Shown: positions 16,185 through 24,502, numbered from the stretch's first letter. The stretch is DNA of 41,184 nucleotides from Pelagibacterium lacus (GCF_003345525.1 NZ_QQNH01000024.1:1-41184); one strand, 5' to 3'. Notes: generated by a model not told the origin, from the letters alone. Numbers and translations are program-made.

Positions 16185-17303
16185 CTACAGGGCGCCGGTT
16201 TCGGCCGCCGCCGCGCGCAGCGCCGCATGGGCCAGCGCCATCTGCTCGGGCCGGCCGATGGAGATCCTGATGCAGCGATCGAGCACTGGCACAGTCGGTT
16301 TACGTACGAAAATTCCCTTATCGAGCAGGGCCTTGAGCATGGCGTCGGCCCGGGCGGCCCCGCCGCAATCGATGGCGAGGAAATTGGTCGCCGAGGGGAT
16401 GGCGGCAAGGCCCAGTTCGGCCACCAGTTCGGCGAGGGCGCGGCGGTTATCCCCGATCTTATCCACAACCGCCCGCATATGATCCGCATCGGCCAGCGCG
16501 GCGCGGGCGGCGATCTGGGCCAGGGCGTTGACGCCGAAATGGTTGCGGATGCGGTCGAACAGCGCGATGGCGCCGGGTTCCCCGAAGCCATAGGCCACCC
16601 GCATGCCGGCCAGCCCATAGGCCTTGGAAAAGGTGCGGAAGCGGAGGAGATTGGGCCGCAAGAGGGTCGAGGGGGGCAGGGTGCCCTTGGGCGCCGTCTC
16701 GCCATAGGCCTCGTCGAGGACGATCAGCGTCTGGCCCGGCACGCGGGCGATGAAATCCTCGACCGCCGCGCGCGGCCACCAGGTGCCCATGGGGTTGTCG
16801 GGGTTGGCGAGATAGACGATGGCGGTCGGCATCGCGCGGGCGGCTTCGGCCAGGGCATCGAGGTCCTCGCGGTCGTCGCGATAGGGCACGGTCACCAGTT
16901 CGGCCCCTTGCGCGGCGACGTGGTAGTTGAAGGTCGGATAGGCGCCCAGCGAGGTCACTACCCGGTCGCCCGGTTCGAGATAGAGCCGGCAGACAAGGCC
17001 CAGCAGCCCGTCAATGCCCTCGCCCACGGTGATCGCATCGCGCGGCAGGTCCAGATGGGCGGCCAGCGCCGCGCGCAACTCGAAGGCTTCGGAATCGCCA
17101 TAGGTCCACACGTCACCCGCATGGGCGGCGATGGCCGCGACCACACGGGGCGAGGGGCCGAAGGCGTTCTCATTGGCCCCCAGCCGGGCCCGGAAGGGGC
17201 GGCCGGTCCGGCGCTCGATCACTTCGGGCCCGACAAAGGGCACCGTGGCGGGGAGGGCGGCGATCACCCCGGCGGGCCGGGGCGCGACGGGCCCCTCGCT
17301 CAC
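16185..17303 (-). CDS. Pyridoxal-phosphate aminotransferase, HisC-like
   Basis: This 372-residue class I/II aminotransferase contains ARLGANENAFGPSP near the N-terminus (the conserved LNANE-type motif of histidinol-phosphate aminotransferases), YLANPDNPMGTWW, VLDEAYGETAP and FRTFSKAYGLAGMRVAYG, where the Lys in TFSKAYG forms the Schiff base with PLP. The C-terminal CIRISIGRPEQM provides the substrate-carboxylate Arg. It overlaps the upstream dehydrogenase gene as ATGA (17300-17303), so the two should act in one pathway rather than in histidine synthesis. The true amino donor and acceptor are unknown. Confidence 0.88.
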   Translation of the reverse strand: MSEGPVAPRPAGVIAALPATVPFVGPEVIERRTGRPFRARLGANENAFGPSPRVVAAIAAHAGDVWTYGDSEAFELRAALAAHLDLPRDAITVGEGIDGLLGLVCRLYLEPGDRVVTSLGAYPTFNYHVAAQGAELVTVPYRDDREDLDALAEAARAMPTAIVYLANPDNPMGTWWPRAAVEDFIARVPGQTLIVLDEAYGETAPKGTLPPSTLLRPNLLRFRTFSKAYGLAGMRVAYGFGEPGAIALFDRIRNHFGVNALAQIAARAALADADHMRAVVDKIGDNRRALAELVAELGLAAIPSATNFLAIDCGGAARADAMLKALLDKGIFVRKPTVPVLDRCIRISIGRPEQMALAHAALRAAAAETGAL

Positions 17304-18625
17304 CGGGCCAGCCCCAGCATCTCGTCCTGGCGCTGGCGCAGGGCGTAGAGCTTGGTCGTCGTGTCGGGGGTGGCGTTGGCCCGGGTCAGCAATTGTCCCT
17401 TGGCGATGGGGGCGGTCACCCGCCCGCCTTCGAGCAGGCCCACAGGGATTGCCGCTTGCGCCCGCGCGTCGCCTACCGTCATGACGAACGAGCGGTAGCA
17501 GGTCTCCCCGATGGCATCGAGCGGCTCGCCCGGGTTGAGGTCGCGCTTGGCCACGGCGCAGACCTCGGCCACCGGATTGGACAACGGCACCATGTCGGCC
17601 TTGCCGTGCAGCATGATGCGCGCCGCGGTCAGCGGCACTTCGAGGCTGGTGAGGTGATAGGGGCGGTAAAAGCCGTAATAAGGCCCCACCCCCACATGCA
17701 GGTCGTCCATGCGCTCGACGACGCGGGGATGGGTCGCCTTGGCGATGACGAAGACGCCCGGCGCCACCCCCTTGCCGATGGTGTAATCGACGACGCCGGA
17801 GCGGTTGAGCACCCCGCCATCGGCCTTGGGGATGAGGATTTTGGGAAGGGAATCGCGGTCGGCATCGGGGCCGTGCATGCCGGCGATGTCGGGCACCAGC
17901 CCGGTGGCGTTGGCGATGGCCGCCATCTCCACCATGGTCTTGGAGCCGTCGATGAATTCGACCAGCATGCGCGGGTTCATGTTGCGGCGCGTGGCTTCCT
18001 CGATATAGTCGGCCGGCACCGCGTCGTGGTCGAGGGGATTGTTCTTGCCCTTGCCCGCCGCGACGATCTCCAGCCCCAACGCCGAGACGAATTCGATCAG
18101 CTCCATGCAGGAGGAGGGCTCGTCTCCCGCCCCCACCGAATAGATCACCCCCAGCCGGTCGGCCTCGTGCTTGAGATAGGGGCCGATGGTGACGTCTGCC
18201 TCGACATTCATCATCACCAGATGCTTGCCGTGCTCCATGCCCAGAAGGTCGAAATCGGCGCCCACTCCCGGCTTGCCGGTGGCGTCGATGATCACGTCGA
18301 CCTCGGGGGCGGTGACCATCAGCTCGGTATCCGCGGTCACCGCGATGCGGCCCTGGTCGATGGCGGCGCTCATGGCGGCGCGGGAATCGGTTTCGCGCGC
18401 ATGGTCCTGCCCGGCCCCCTCGCCATAGGCGATGTCCATGGCCGCCATGGCGGTATGGGGGCGGCGTGTGGCGATGGCGGCGATCTCGATGCCCTCCATC
18501 AGCGAAACCTGGGTCACGAGGTCGGTGCCCATTTCGCCCGACCCGATGAGGCCGAGCCGGATCGGTTTGCCCGAACGGGCGCGATTGTGAAGATCGAGGG
18601 CGATGCCCGTCTTGCTGATTGTCAT
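17300..18625 (-). CDS. SAF-domain NAD(P)-dependent dehydrogenase (homoserine dehydrogenase-like)
   Basis: This 441-residue protein has an N-terminal Rossmann domain (IRLGLIGSGEMGTDLV) with similarity to homoserine dehydrogenases, a central region with GAGDEPSSCMELIEFVSALG, and a C-terminal SAF domain (from about residue 345, AKRDLNPGEPLDAIGETCYR). This arrangement matches the predicted homoserine dehydrogenases of COG4091, whose substrate is not firmly known. The start has an AGGGA ribosome binding site. It is the first gene of a two-gene operon with the HisC-like aminotransferase. Together they could oxidise an alcohol and transaminate the resulting carbonyl, but this is inference. Confidence 0.82.
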   Translation of the reverse strand: MTISKTGIALDLHNRARSGKPIRLGLIGSGEMGTDLVTQVSLMEGIEIAAIATRRPHTAMAAMDIAYGEGAGQDHARETDSRAAMSAAIDQGRIAVTADTELMVTAPEVDVIIDATGKPGVGADFDLLGMEHGKHLVMMNVEADVTIGPYLKHEADRLGVIYSVGAGDEPSSCMELIEFVSALGLEIVAAGKGKNNPLDHDAVPADYIEEATRRNMNPRMLVEFIDGSKTMVEMAAIANATGLVPDIAGMHGPDADRDSLPKILIPKADGGVLNRSGVVDYTIGKGVAPGVFVIAKATHPRVVERMDDLHVGVGPYYGFYRPYHLTSLEVPLTAARIMLHGKADMVPLSNPVAEVCAVAKRDLNPGEPLDAIGETCYRSFVMTVGDARAQAAIPVGLLEGGRVTAPIAKGQLLTRANATPDTTTKLYALRQRQDEMLGLAR

Positions 18626-18764
18626 GTCCCTGGGACTCTGAGGGAAAGGGTGTCTTGGGGCTTACCTATTCCATTTTGACCCAAAGGGAAACGTCATCGC
18701 GGCAAGGGCTTCAATTTGTGCCGCCACGCGGGCAATATGGCCGCGCCCCACCAGAGGAGTGCCC

Positions 18765-19829
18765 ATGGACCCCTTCGTCAAGTTCGCCGTCAGCGAGGCC
18801 TGCGGCATCGTCACCCTGGCCCGGTCCGGCGCCATCAATGCGCTCACCGCCGAGATGATCGCCGACGTGCTGGATACGCTCCACGACTGGGAGCGCGATC
18901 CGGGCATCGCCATGGTGGTGATCGAGGGCGAGGGGGAAAAGGGGCTGTGCGCCGGCGGCGACGTGCGGGCCACGCGCGAGCTGGCCCTGGCCGGCAGGGT
19001 GGAGGCGGTCGGCGCCTTCTTTGCCGACGAATACCAGATGAACGGGCTCATCTCGAGCTTTCCCAAGCCCATCGTCGCCCTCCAGCACGGCATCGTCATG
19101 GGCGGTGGGATCGGCATTTCCAGCCATGCGCGCTATCGCGTGGCGACGCTCGATGCCCGTTTCGCCATGCCCGAGGGGGCCATCGGCTTTTTCTGCGATG
19201 TCGGGGTCAATGCGCTGCTCTACAAGACCGGGGAGGCGCGGGCCCTGGCCTTCCTCCTCTCGGGCCAGACCGTGGGGGCGGCCGATGCCATCGGGCTGGG
19301 GCTGGCCGATGCCGCCGTGCCGCGCGCCGCGCTGGGCAGCCTGCGCGACCGGCTGATCGAGGCTTCGGTGGCGGGCGATCTCGACCTCGCCATAGCCGCC
19401 GCCATCCAGGCCGAGGCGGACGATCCGGGTGTGGCAGGGTTCTGCGCCCTGGCCGATACACTCGCCCCCGCGTTCGAAAAGCCCGACGCCGAGGCCATCC
19501 TCGCCGAATTGCGCGATCTGGGCGATGATGGGGACCCCGGCGCGGCGGCGCTTTACGGCGCCATTGCCGGCCATTGCCCCACCAGCGTCGTGGCGACGCT
19601 GCTCTCCCATCGCCTGGCCCGGCGGCAGCGCGACGTCATGGCCATTCTGCGCACCGATCTGGCGCTGGCCAGATGGATGGCGCTGCGGCCCGATTTCGCC
19701 GAAGGGGTGCGCGCCGTCCTGGTCGACAAGGACCGCCGGCCCAGATGGTTGCCCGATCGGCTGGCCGATGTGGACAGGGTGGGGCTTGATGCGCTGCTGT
19801 CGCCCGTGCCGGCTCAGGCGGAGCGGTAG
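18765..19829 (+). CDS. 3-hydroxyisobutyryl-CoA hydrolase-like (enoyl-CoA hydratase family)
   Basis: The product has 354 residues from the ATG at 18765, preceded by AGAGGAG six bases away; the GTG at 18759 overlaps that site and is rejected. The crotonase fold is shown by GLCAGGDVRA (first oxyanion-hole segment) and by GIVMGGGIGISSHARYRVAT and RFAMPEGAIGFFCDVG, a pattern and length typical of 3-hydroxyisobutyryl-CoA hydrolases of valine breakdown rather than of 260-residue hydratases. The last third (LAPAFEKPDAEAI) is the extra helical region of that group. A valine-catabolic role would agree with a branched-chain amino-acid importer encoded elsewhere in the window. Its 3' end overlaps the convergent DUF805 gene by 16 bp. 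Confidence 0.85.
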   Translation: MDPFVKFAVSEACGIVTLARSGAINALTAEMIADVLDTLHDWERDPGIAMVVIEGEGEKGLCAGGDVRATRELALAGRVEAVGAFFADEYQMNGLISSFPKPIVALQHGIVMGGGIGISSHARYRVATLDARFAMPEGAIGFFCDVGVNALLYKTGEARALAFLLSGQTVGAADAIGLGLADAAVPRAALGSLRDRLIEASVAGDLDLAIAAAIQAEADDPGVAGFCALADTLAPAFEKPDAEAILAELRDLGDDGDPGAAALYGAIAGHCPTSVVATLLSHRLARRQRDVMAILRTDLALARWMALRPDFAEGVRAVLVDKDRRPRWLPDRLADVDRVGLDALLSPVPAQAER

Positions 19830-20332
19830 GGCCCGTATTGGTTGTCGCCGGGCTCGGAGGGGCGGCTCAACCACCAGATCATCAGGACGGTCAGCACCAG
19901 TTGCAGCACGCCCATCGCCAGCATGCCGAAGGCGCCAAGCATGGCGGCCGGGCCGATCAGCGCGCCGGGATCGCCAGTCCGCACCTCGAGCATGGTGAAG
20001 GCGAACACCCCGCCAAAGGCGAACAGCATGAAGGCGAAGGACAGCAGCATGGGCGCCAGCACGTACCAGCCCGGCCGCCCCGTATCGTGCATGCGGCGCC
20101 AGGCCACGGTGAGGGTGGGAAACAGCACGGCGAGGTGGAACAGGCCCGAGAGCACCCGCCGTCCTTCCCCGGTTTGCGGATCGATCCCGAAGATCAGCCA
20201 GTCGATGATGGAAAACCCGATGCCGCCCAGGATGACGAACAGGATGAACCACCAGAATTCCGATAGCCGTGCCCGGCCGGTAAAGACGAAATAATTGGCA
20301 AAGCCGGCCTTGATGGCCTCGACGAACCCCAT
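19814..20332 (-). CDS. DUF805 inner-membrane protein
   Basis: This 172-residue protein begins with the DUF805 signature, FANYFVFTGRARLSEFWWFI, followed by four hydrophobic segments (around residues 25-50, 65-85, 90-115 and 130-155). The middle WRRMHDTGRPGWY is the second conserved motif of the family. The function of DUF805 is not known. The gene stands alone and leftward, with its promoter presumably in the 129-bp spacer shared with the chemotaxis operon. Confidence 0.9.
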   Translation of the reverse strand: MGFVEAIKAGFANYFVFTGRARLSEFWWFILFVILGGIGFSIIDWLIFGIDPQTGEGRRVLSGLFHLAVLFPTLTVAWRRMHDTGRPGWYVLAPMLLSFAFMLFAFGGVFAFTMLEVRTGDPGALIGPAAMLGAFGMLAMGVLQLVLTVLMIWWLSRPSEPGDNQYGPYRSA

Positions 20333-20390
20333 GGTTCCCTCCCTCGCTCGCGCGGGGGACCCTAACTCAGGGTGGCGCGGGACGCTATGG

Positions 20391-20410
20391 TTTACGGTTT
20401 CTTAAACGCT
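20391..20410 (+). promoter_or_regulatory. CtrA-like box upstream of the chemotaxis operon
   Basis: TTTACGGTTTCTTAAACGCT contains TTTA-N7-TTAA, one mismatch from the alphaproteobacterial CtrA box TTAA-N7-TTAA. It lies about 50 bases before the STAS start. A 16-of-20 match to the same sequence recurs just before cheA (21117-21136). Confidence 0.4.
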
Positions 20411-20461
20411 TTTTGGCGACACTCGCGGCAGTTTCGAACCCCGCCCGGAGTCCGTTCGTCC

Positions 20462-20755
20462 ATGGCCACGCCGCCAATCCAGTCCGTCGCGCTGCCGCGC
20501 ATCGTCGACCTCGATGCGCTCGACGCCCTGCGCGAGGCGCTGCTCGATGCACTCCATGCGGGCCCGGTGGAGATTTCCGCCGCTGCGGTGGAGCGGATGT
20601 CCACCAATGGGCTGTTCATGCTGCTCAGCGCGGCGGAGACGGCGCGGCGGGCGGGCTCGGAGCTTTCGATCGTAAAGACCAGCGATGCGGTGCGGGCCGC
20701 CATTGCAAGGCTTGGCCTCGCCGAGGCCTTCGCTCCGCTCTCAAGGGACAGATGA
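20462..20755 (+). CDS. STAS-domain protein of the chemotaxis operon
   Basis: This 97-residue single-domain protein starts at the ATG at 20462. A longer in-frame start at 20372 would run through the CtrA-like box and has an unusual peptide. The sequence ERMSTNGLFMLLSAAETARR with a Ser-Thr pair matches the phosphorylatable loop of STAS domains, and SDAVRAAIARLGLAEAF the C-terminal helix. Rhizobial chemotaxis operons begin with such a small STAS gene in front of cheY, and its role there is not settled. The stop overlaps the cheY start as ATGA (20752-20755). Confidence 0.82.
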   Translation: MATPPIQSVALPRIVDLDALDALREALLDALHAGPVEISAAAVERMSTNGLFMLLSAAETARRAGSELSIVKTSDAVRAAIARLGLAEAFAPLSRDR

Positions 20756-21120
20756 CCAAGATGCGCGTTCTCACCGTCGATGATTCCCGGACCATTCTGG
20801 CCATGCTGCATCACACCCTCACCAATGCCGGCTTCGAGGTGATCCAGGCCGAGAACGGCCAGGTCGGGCTCGACATGCTCGGCCGCCAGGAGGTCGACGT
20901 GGTGATCACCGACATCAACATGCCGGTGATGGACGGCATCGAGTTCATACGGAATGTCCGGGCCACCGGGCGGCATCAGAGCCTGCCCATCCTGATCCTC
21001 ACCACCGAGACCAGTCAAGACAAGCGCGATCAGGGCCGCGCCGCCGGCGGCACCGGCTGGATCGTCAAGCCCTTTGATCCCGAAAAGCTCATTTCCGTCA
21101 TCAACAAGGTCGTCCATTGA
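20752..21120 (+). CDS. cheY: Chemotaxis response regulator CheY (first copy)
   Basis: This 122-residue single receiver domain has the acidic pair in VLTVDDSRTIL, the phosphoacceptor Asp in VVITDINMPVMDG, the conserved Thr in ILTTETS and the Lys in IVKPFD, so it is competent for phosphorylation by CheA. The start ATG overlaps the STAS stop, which indicates coupled translation. A second CheY is encoded at 28865. In rhizobia one copy drives the flagellar motor and the other acts as a phosphate sink. The sequence alone does not tell which role this one has. Confidence 0.93.
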   Translation: MTKMRVLTVDDSRTILAMLHHTLTNAGFEVIQAENGQVGLDMLGRQEVDVVITDINMPVMDGIEFIRNVRATGRHQSLPILILTTETSQDKRDQGRAAGGTGWIVKPFDPEKLISVINKVVH

Positions 21121-21136
21121 CGGTTCTCTAAACGCT
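21117..21136 (+). repeat. Second copy of the CtrA-like box, before cheA
   Basis: TTGACGGTTCTCTAAACGCT matches 16 of 20 bases of the element at 20391-20410. It overlaps the cheY stop codon and ends 25 bases before the cheA start. Its TTGA-N7-CTAA core has two mismatches to a CtrA box. It may provide separate control for cheA. Confidence 0.35.
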
Positions 21137-21161
21137 CAATCTGGGGGTGGCTGCGGCAACC

Positions 21162-23327
21162 ATGAGTGACCTCGACGAATTCAAGGCCACCTATTTCGAC
21201 GAATGCTCGGAACTGCTGCTCGAACTCGAGGAGCAGTTTTCCGCCATTCAGGACGGCGATCGCGAGGCCGGGCGGCTCAACGCGGTGTTCCGCGCCATCC
21301 ATTCCATCAAGGGCGGGGGCGGGGCCTTCGGCTTCGACGCGCTGGTCCGCTTCGCCCACAGCTTCGAGACCCTGCTCGACTATGTGCGCGAGGGCCGGAT
21401 CGAACTGGGCGAGGACGTGGTGGTCCTGTGCATCCGTTCGATCGACATCGTGGCCGATTTCGTCGCCGCCGCGCGCAGCGGGGAGGCCCTCGCCGCCGAT
21501 TACGGGGCGGAAGAGAAAGCCCAGTTCGACGCTCTGGCGCGGGGCGAGGTGGCCCCCGCACCCGATGACACGGCGCCGATGGAGGATTTCGACATCGACT
21601 TCACCCCCGTCGCCGTCGATCTCGATTCGGCCCGGCCGGCCCCGTCCGACGGGCGCGCCCTGTGGCATATCGATTTCCTGCCGCTTCCCACGCTCTATGA
21701 GCGCGCCAACGATCCGCTGCTCTTGTTCCGCGAATTGGCGCTGCTCGGGGAGATGCAGGTCACCGCGCGGCCGACCTCCATCCCGGCGCTGGCCGATTTC
21801 GAGCCCTTCGGGGTCTATTGCGGCTGGGCCCTCGAACTGCGCTCCGAGACCGCCACGGAAGCGGCCATCCGCGAAGTGTTCGAATTCGTCGAGGGCGATT
21901 GCCTCATCGATATCGCGCGGCAGGACGCTGCCGAGGCCGACGAAGACGCTGTGCCCAGCTTCGCGGCGCTGGCCGAGCTGGCCAAGGCCGAACCCCGCGC
22001 CCCGCGCGCGCCCGAGCCGGAAGCGCCGGCCGACCTCACCGCCATGCTCGCCGACGCCCTCTCGGAGTCGGCCCCTGCCGTCGCCGCGCCGCCGCCGCCC
22101 TCCCGCCCCGCCGAGACCGACGAGAGTGCCAATCCCGGCCGGCCGGTCGGCATGGCGTCGATCCGGGTCGATCTCGACAAGGTCGACCGCGTGGTCAACA
22201 TGGTGGGCGAGCTGGTCATCACCCAGTCCATGCTCACCCAGCAGATGGACGACGCCATCCGCGACCGCTACCAGGAGCTGGTGCGCGGGCTCGAGGTGCT
22301 GGCCCAGACCACGCGCGGCCTGCAGGACGCGGTGATGGCCATCCGGGCCCAGCCGGTCAAATCGGTGTTCTCGCGCATGCCGCGCCTGGTGCGCGAATTG
22401 TCGGGGCGGACCGGCAAGAAGATCCGGCTCGAAACCATCGGCGAGAACACCGAGATCGACAAGACGGTCATCGAGCAATTGTCCGATCCGCTCACCCATA
22501 TGGTGCGCAATTCCGCCGATCACGGCATCGAGGACCCGGCGGCGCGCCTCGCCATGGGCAAGCCCGAGACCGGCACCATCAGGCTCTCGGCCGAACAGGC
22601 CGGCGGCAATATCCTCATCGCGGTCGAGGATGACGGGCAGGGGATCGACCGCGAGCGCGTGCTCGCCCTGGCGCGCAAGCGCGGCGTCGTCGCCCCCGAC
22701 CAGCAACTGACCGAGGAGCAGATCGACAATCTGATCTTCGCGCCGGGCTTTTCCACCGCCTCGGAGGTCTCCGACATTTCCGGGCGCGGGGTGGGGATGG
22801 ACGTGGTGCTTTCCAACATCAAGAAGATCGGCGGCTCGGTGCATGTGCGCTCCTTTGTCGGCAAGGGCACGCGCATGACGCTGCGCCTGCCGCTGACGCT
22901 TGCGGTGCTCGACGTCATGCTGGTCAAGGTGGCCGGCTGCCCCTATGTCATCCCGCTCTCGTCCATCGTCGAGACCATCCAGAATTCACGCGCCGATTTC
23001 GGCACCATGCCCTCGGGGGGCAAGGTGCTGCAGGTGCGGGGCGAATATGTGCAGGTGGTCGATCTCGCCAGCCGCTTCGCGCTGGAGACCGGGGAGGAGG
23101 AGGCCGACCGCTTCGTCGTCCTGTGCGAGGCCGAGGGCAATTCCAAGATCGCGCTGGTGGTCGACGACATCATCGGCCAGCAGCAGGTGGTGATCAAATC
23201 GCTCGAGGAGAATTACGAGCGCATCGAGGGCATCGCCGGCGGCACGATTCTGGGCGACGGTAACGTTGCGTTGATTGTTGACGTGCAAAGTCTCAAGTCG
23301 ACGAACGCGCACCGCACCGCCGCCTGA
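21162..23327 (+). CDS. cheA: Chemotaxis histidine kinase CheA
   Basis: The product has 721 residues from the ATG at 21162. The Hpt domain carries the phosphorylated His47 in FRAIHSIKGGGGAF. A second domain around residues 160-260 (LWHIDFLPLPTLYE, LLFRELALLGEM) resembles the regulator-binding module of this CheA type, and a Pro/Ala-rich linker follows. The dimerisation helices (VDRVVNMVGELVITQSML) lead into the ATPase with HMVRNSADHGIED (N box), VEDDGQGID (G1) and SGRGVGMDVV (G2). A CheW-like domain ends the protein. It autophosphorylates under receptor control and feeds both CheY proteins and CheB. It is encoded 41 bp after cheY, with cheW following 27 bp later. Confidence 0.96.
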   Translation: MSDLDEFKATYFDECSELLLELEEQFSAIQDGDREAGRLNAVFRAIHSIKGGGGAFGFDALVRFAHSFETLLDYVREGRIELGEDVVVLCIRSIDIVADFVAAARSGEALAADYGAEEKAQFDALARGEVAPAPDDTAPMEDFDIDFTPVAVDLDSARPAPSDGRALWHIDFLPLPTLYERANDPLLLFRELALLGEMQVTARPTSIPALADFEPFGVYCGWALELRSETATEAAIREVFEFVEGDCLIDIARQDAAEADEDAVPSFAALAELAKAEPRAPRAPEPEAPADLTAMLADALSESAPAVAAPPPPSRPAETDESANPGRPVGMASIRVDLDKVDRVVNMVGELVITQSMLTQQMDDAIRDRYQELVRGLEVLAQTTRGLQDAVMAIRAQPVKSVFSRMPRLVRELSGRTGKKIRLETIGENTEIDKTVIEQLSDPLTHMVRNSADHGIEDPAARLAMGKPETGTIRLSAEQAGGNILIAVEDDGQGIDRERVLALARKRGVVAPDQQLTEEQIDNLIFAPGFSTASEVSDISGRGVGMDVVLSNIKKIGGSVHVRSFVGKGTRMTLRLPLTLAVLDVMLVKVAGCPYVIPLSSIVETIQNSRADFGTMPSGGKVLQVRGEYVQVVDLASRFALETGEEEADRFVVLCEAEGNSKIALVVDDIIGQQQVVIKSLEENYERIEGIAGGTILGDGNVALIVDVQSLKSTNAHRTAA

Positions 23328-23354
23328 CGGCGTGCGCCAGAACGAGGGTGAGAC

Positions 23355-23843
23355 ATGGAAGCGCTGGGCATCCGCGACGATTATCACGACAGCACCGCAG
23401 CCACGAGCCAGAACGCGCTGCAGCTCATCGCCTTTTCCATCGATGAGCAGATCTATGGGGTCGAGATCACCACGGTGCGCGAGATCCGCGCCTGGAACGG
23501 GGCGACGCCCCTGCCCAATACGCGCGACTATGTGCGCGGGGTGATCAATCTGCGCGGCACCATCGTGCCGATCTTCGACCTGCGGGCCCGGTTCGGCGAC
23601 GGCAAGACCAATCCCACCAAGAACCATGTGGTGGTGGTGATGAGCGTCGGCGACAAATGGATCGGCATTCTGGTCGATGCGGTGTCCGACATCCTCACCG
23701 TGTCGCGCGACGACATCCACGCGGTTCCCGAGGGCAATTCCATCGATACCGAGCTGCTCAATGGCATCGTCACCCATGAAAACGGCATGGTGGGGCTGAT
23801 CGACCTCGCCGCCGTGGTCGCTGGGGCGCGCACCGACGCCTGA
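23355..23843 (+). CDS. cheW: Chemotaxis coupling protein CheW
   Basis: The 162-residue CheW domain begins after a short polar N-terminus with LQLIAFSIDEQIYGVEITTV. It includes TPLPNTRDYVRGVINLRGTI and VPIFDLRARFG, the hydrophobic core that contacts receptors and the CheA P5 domain. It links the methyl-accepting proteins to CheA in polar arrays. It closes the rightward STAS-cheY-cheA-cheW unit: a strong bidirectional terminator lies 26 bases after its stop, and the next gene points the other way. Confidence 0.95.
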   Translation: MEALGIRDDYHDSTAATSQNALQLIAFSIDEQIYGVEITTVREIRAWNGATPLPNTRDYVRGVINLRGTIVPIFDLRARFGDGKTNPTKNHVVVVMSVGDKWIGILVDAVSDILTVSRDDIHAVPEGNSIDTELLNGIVTHENGMVGLIDLAAVVAGARTDA

Positions 23844-23868
23844 GCGACGGATCGGCCCCGTTTCCCCA

Positions 23869-23893
23869 AAAACCCGCCCATGTGGCGGGTTTT
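23869..23893. terminator. Bidirectional intrinsic terminator between cheW and the CheT-like gene
   Basis: AAAACCCGCC (23869-23878) and GGCGGGTTTT (23884-23893) form a perfect 10-bp stem with a CATGT loop. The stem itself ends in T and A runs on both sides, so it can end the rightward cheW transcript and the leftward small gene. It is one of the two best terminators in the window. Confidence 0.9.
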
Positions 23894-23910
23894 GTCGTTT
23901 CAGGGCCGGC

Positions 23911-24261
23911 TCAGAAGAATTCGATCTCGCCGGGCTTGGCGCGGGCGGCGAGGCCCGACAGCGCTTCGTCGCGCAATTCGTCGAGGGTGAGGGCTGACCA
24001 CACATCCGCGCCGCTCCGCGCGGCGTCGGGGGCATGCTCGGCCATCTGGCGCACCGCCTGGGCCATGTTGCGGCAGCGCTGCTCGATCCGGTCCTGCATC
24101 TGGAGGGCGACGACGATCTGGCGCATGGCGGTGGCGCGGGCCGTGGCGCCGTCGAGCGTCGGGTCGTCCAGGGTCCTGAGGCTCGCGGCGATGCCCTCGA
24201 CCATCTCGGCGGTCTGGCGCGCCGTTTCGTCCAATTCCCTGGCCAGTCTGTGCAAAACCAT
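23911..24261 (-). CDS. Small helical chemotaxis protein with DxxxQ motif (CheT/CheZ-like candidate phosphatase)
   Basis: This 116-residue protein starts at the ATG at 24261, preceded by GAGAGGA four bases away; the in-frame TTG just before is too close to that site. It is almost entirely helical. A central segment VVALQMQDRIEQRCRNMAQA contains D-R-I-E-Q, which fits the DxxxQ motif that CheZ-type phosphatases use to attack phospho-CheY. Rhizobial chemotaxis operons carry a small gene, cheT, reported to act in signal termination and adaptation and to have such a motif. Here the gene is inverted between cheW and cheD. Function is inferred from the motif and position only. It ends IEFF. Confidence 0.6.
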   Translation of the reverse strand: MVLHRLARELDETARQTAEMVEGIAASLRTLDDPTLDGATARATAMRQIVVALQMQDRIEQRCRNMAQAVRQMAEHAPDAARSGADVWSALTLDELRDEALSGLAARAKPGEIEFF

Positions 24262-24348
24262 CAAATCCTCTCGCGCCCGATCCCCTCACCAAACAGGGGA
24301 CCTTAGCCCCAACTTCTAAACCGATGCTTGCCACCGCCGCGCCTTTCT

Positions 24349-24415
24349 TCCTTCTCCCCTGGTGGGAGAAGGTGGATCGGACCGTAAGGTCCGAGACGGA
24401 TGAGGGGGGCGCAGC
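24349..24415 (-). repeat. Intergenic palindromic repeat, copy 3
   Basis: This is another copy of the element seen at 13395 and 13533. It begins CCTTCTCCCCTGGTGGGAGA followed by AGG (a 9-bp stem), has a variable stem CGGACCGTAAGGTCCG and ends CGGATGAGGGGGGCGCAGCG. It lies between the divergent CheT-like and cheD genes and has no coding potential of its own. The 283-bp spacer 24262-24544 holds only this repeat and the small inverted repeat at 24486. Confidence 0.8.
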
Positions 24416-24485
24416 GCTTCACCAAGTACCCACGCACCCTAATCGCCCCACTACCCGCCATGGTCCGTACACATCCATCCCCAGG

Positions 24486-24502
24486 GTTAGGAAAAGCCTA
24501 AC
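24486..24502. promoter_or_regulatory. Inverted repeat upstream of cheD
   Basis: GTTAGG (24486-24491) and CCTAAC (24497-24502) form a perfect 6-bp inverted repeat around AAAAG, 42 bases before the cheD start. A further AGGGTTGG follows. An operator or a short hairpin in the leader is possible; no known box is matched. Confidence 0.35.

Noticed and set aside
16167-16199. Inverted repeat ACCGGCGC/GCGCCGGT near the aminotransferase end
   Set aside because: It is 17 bases apart without a U tract and partly within coding sequence, so it is weak evidence for a terminator.
21030-22844. A 604-residue minus-strand open frame
   Set aside because: It is antisense to cheA, whose conserved motifs are all on the plus strand.
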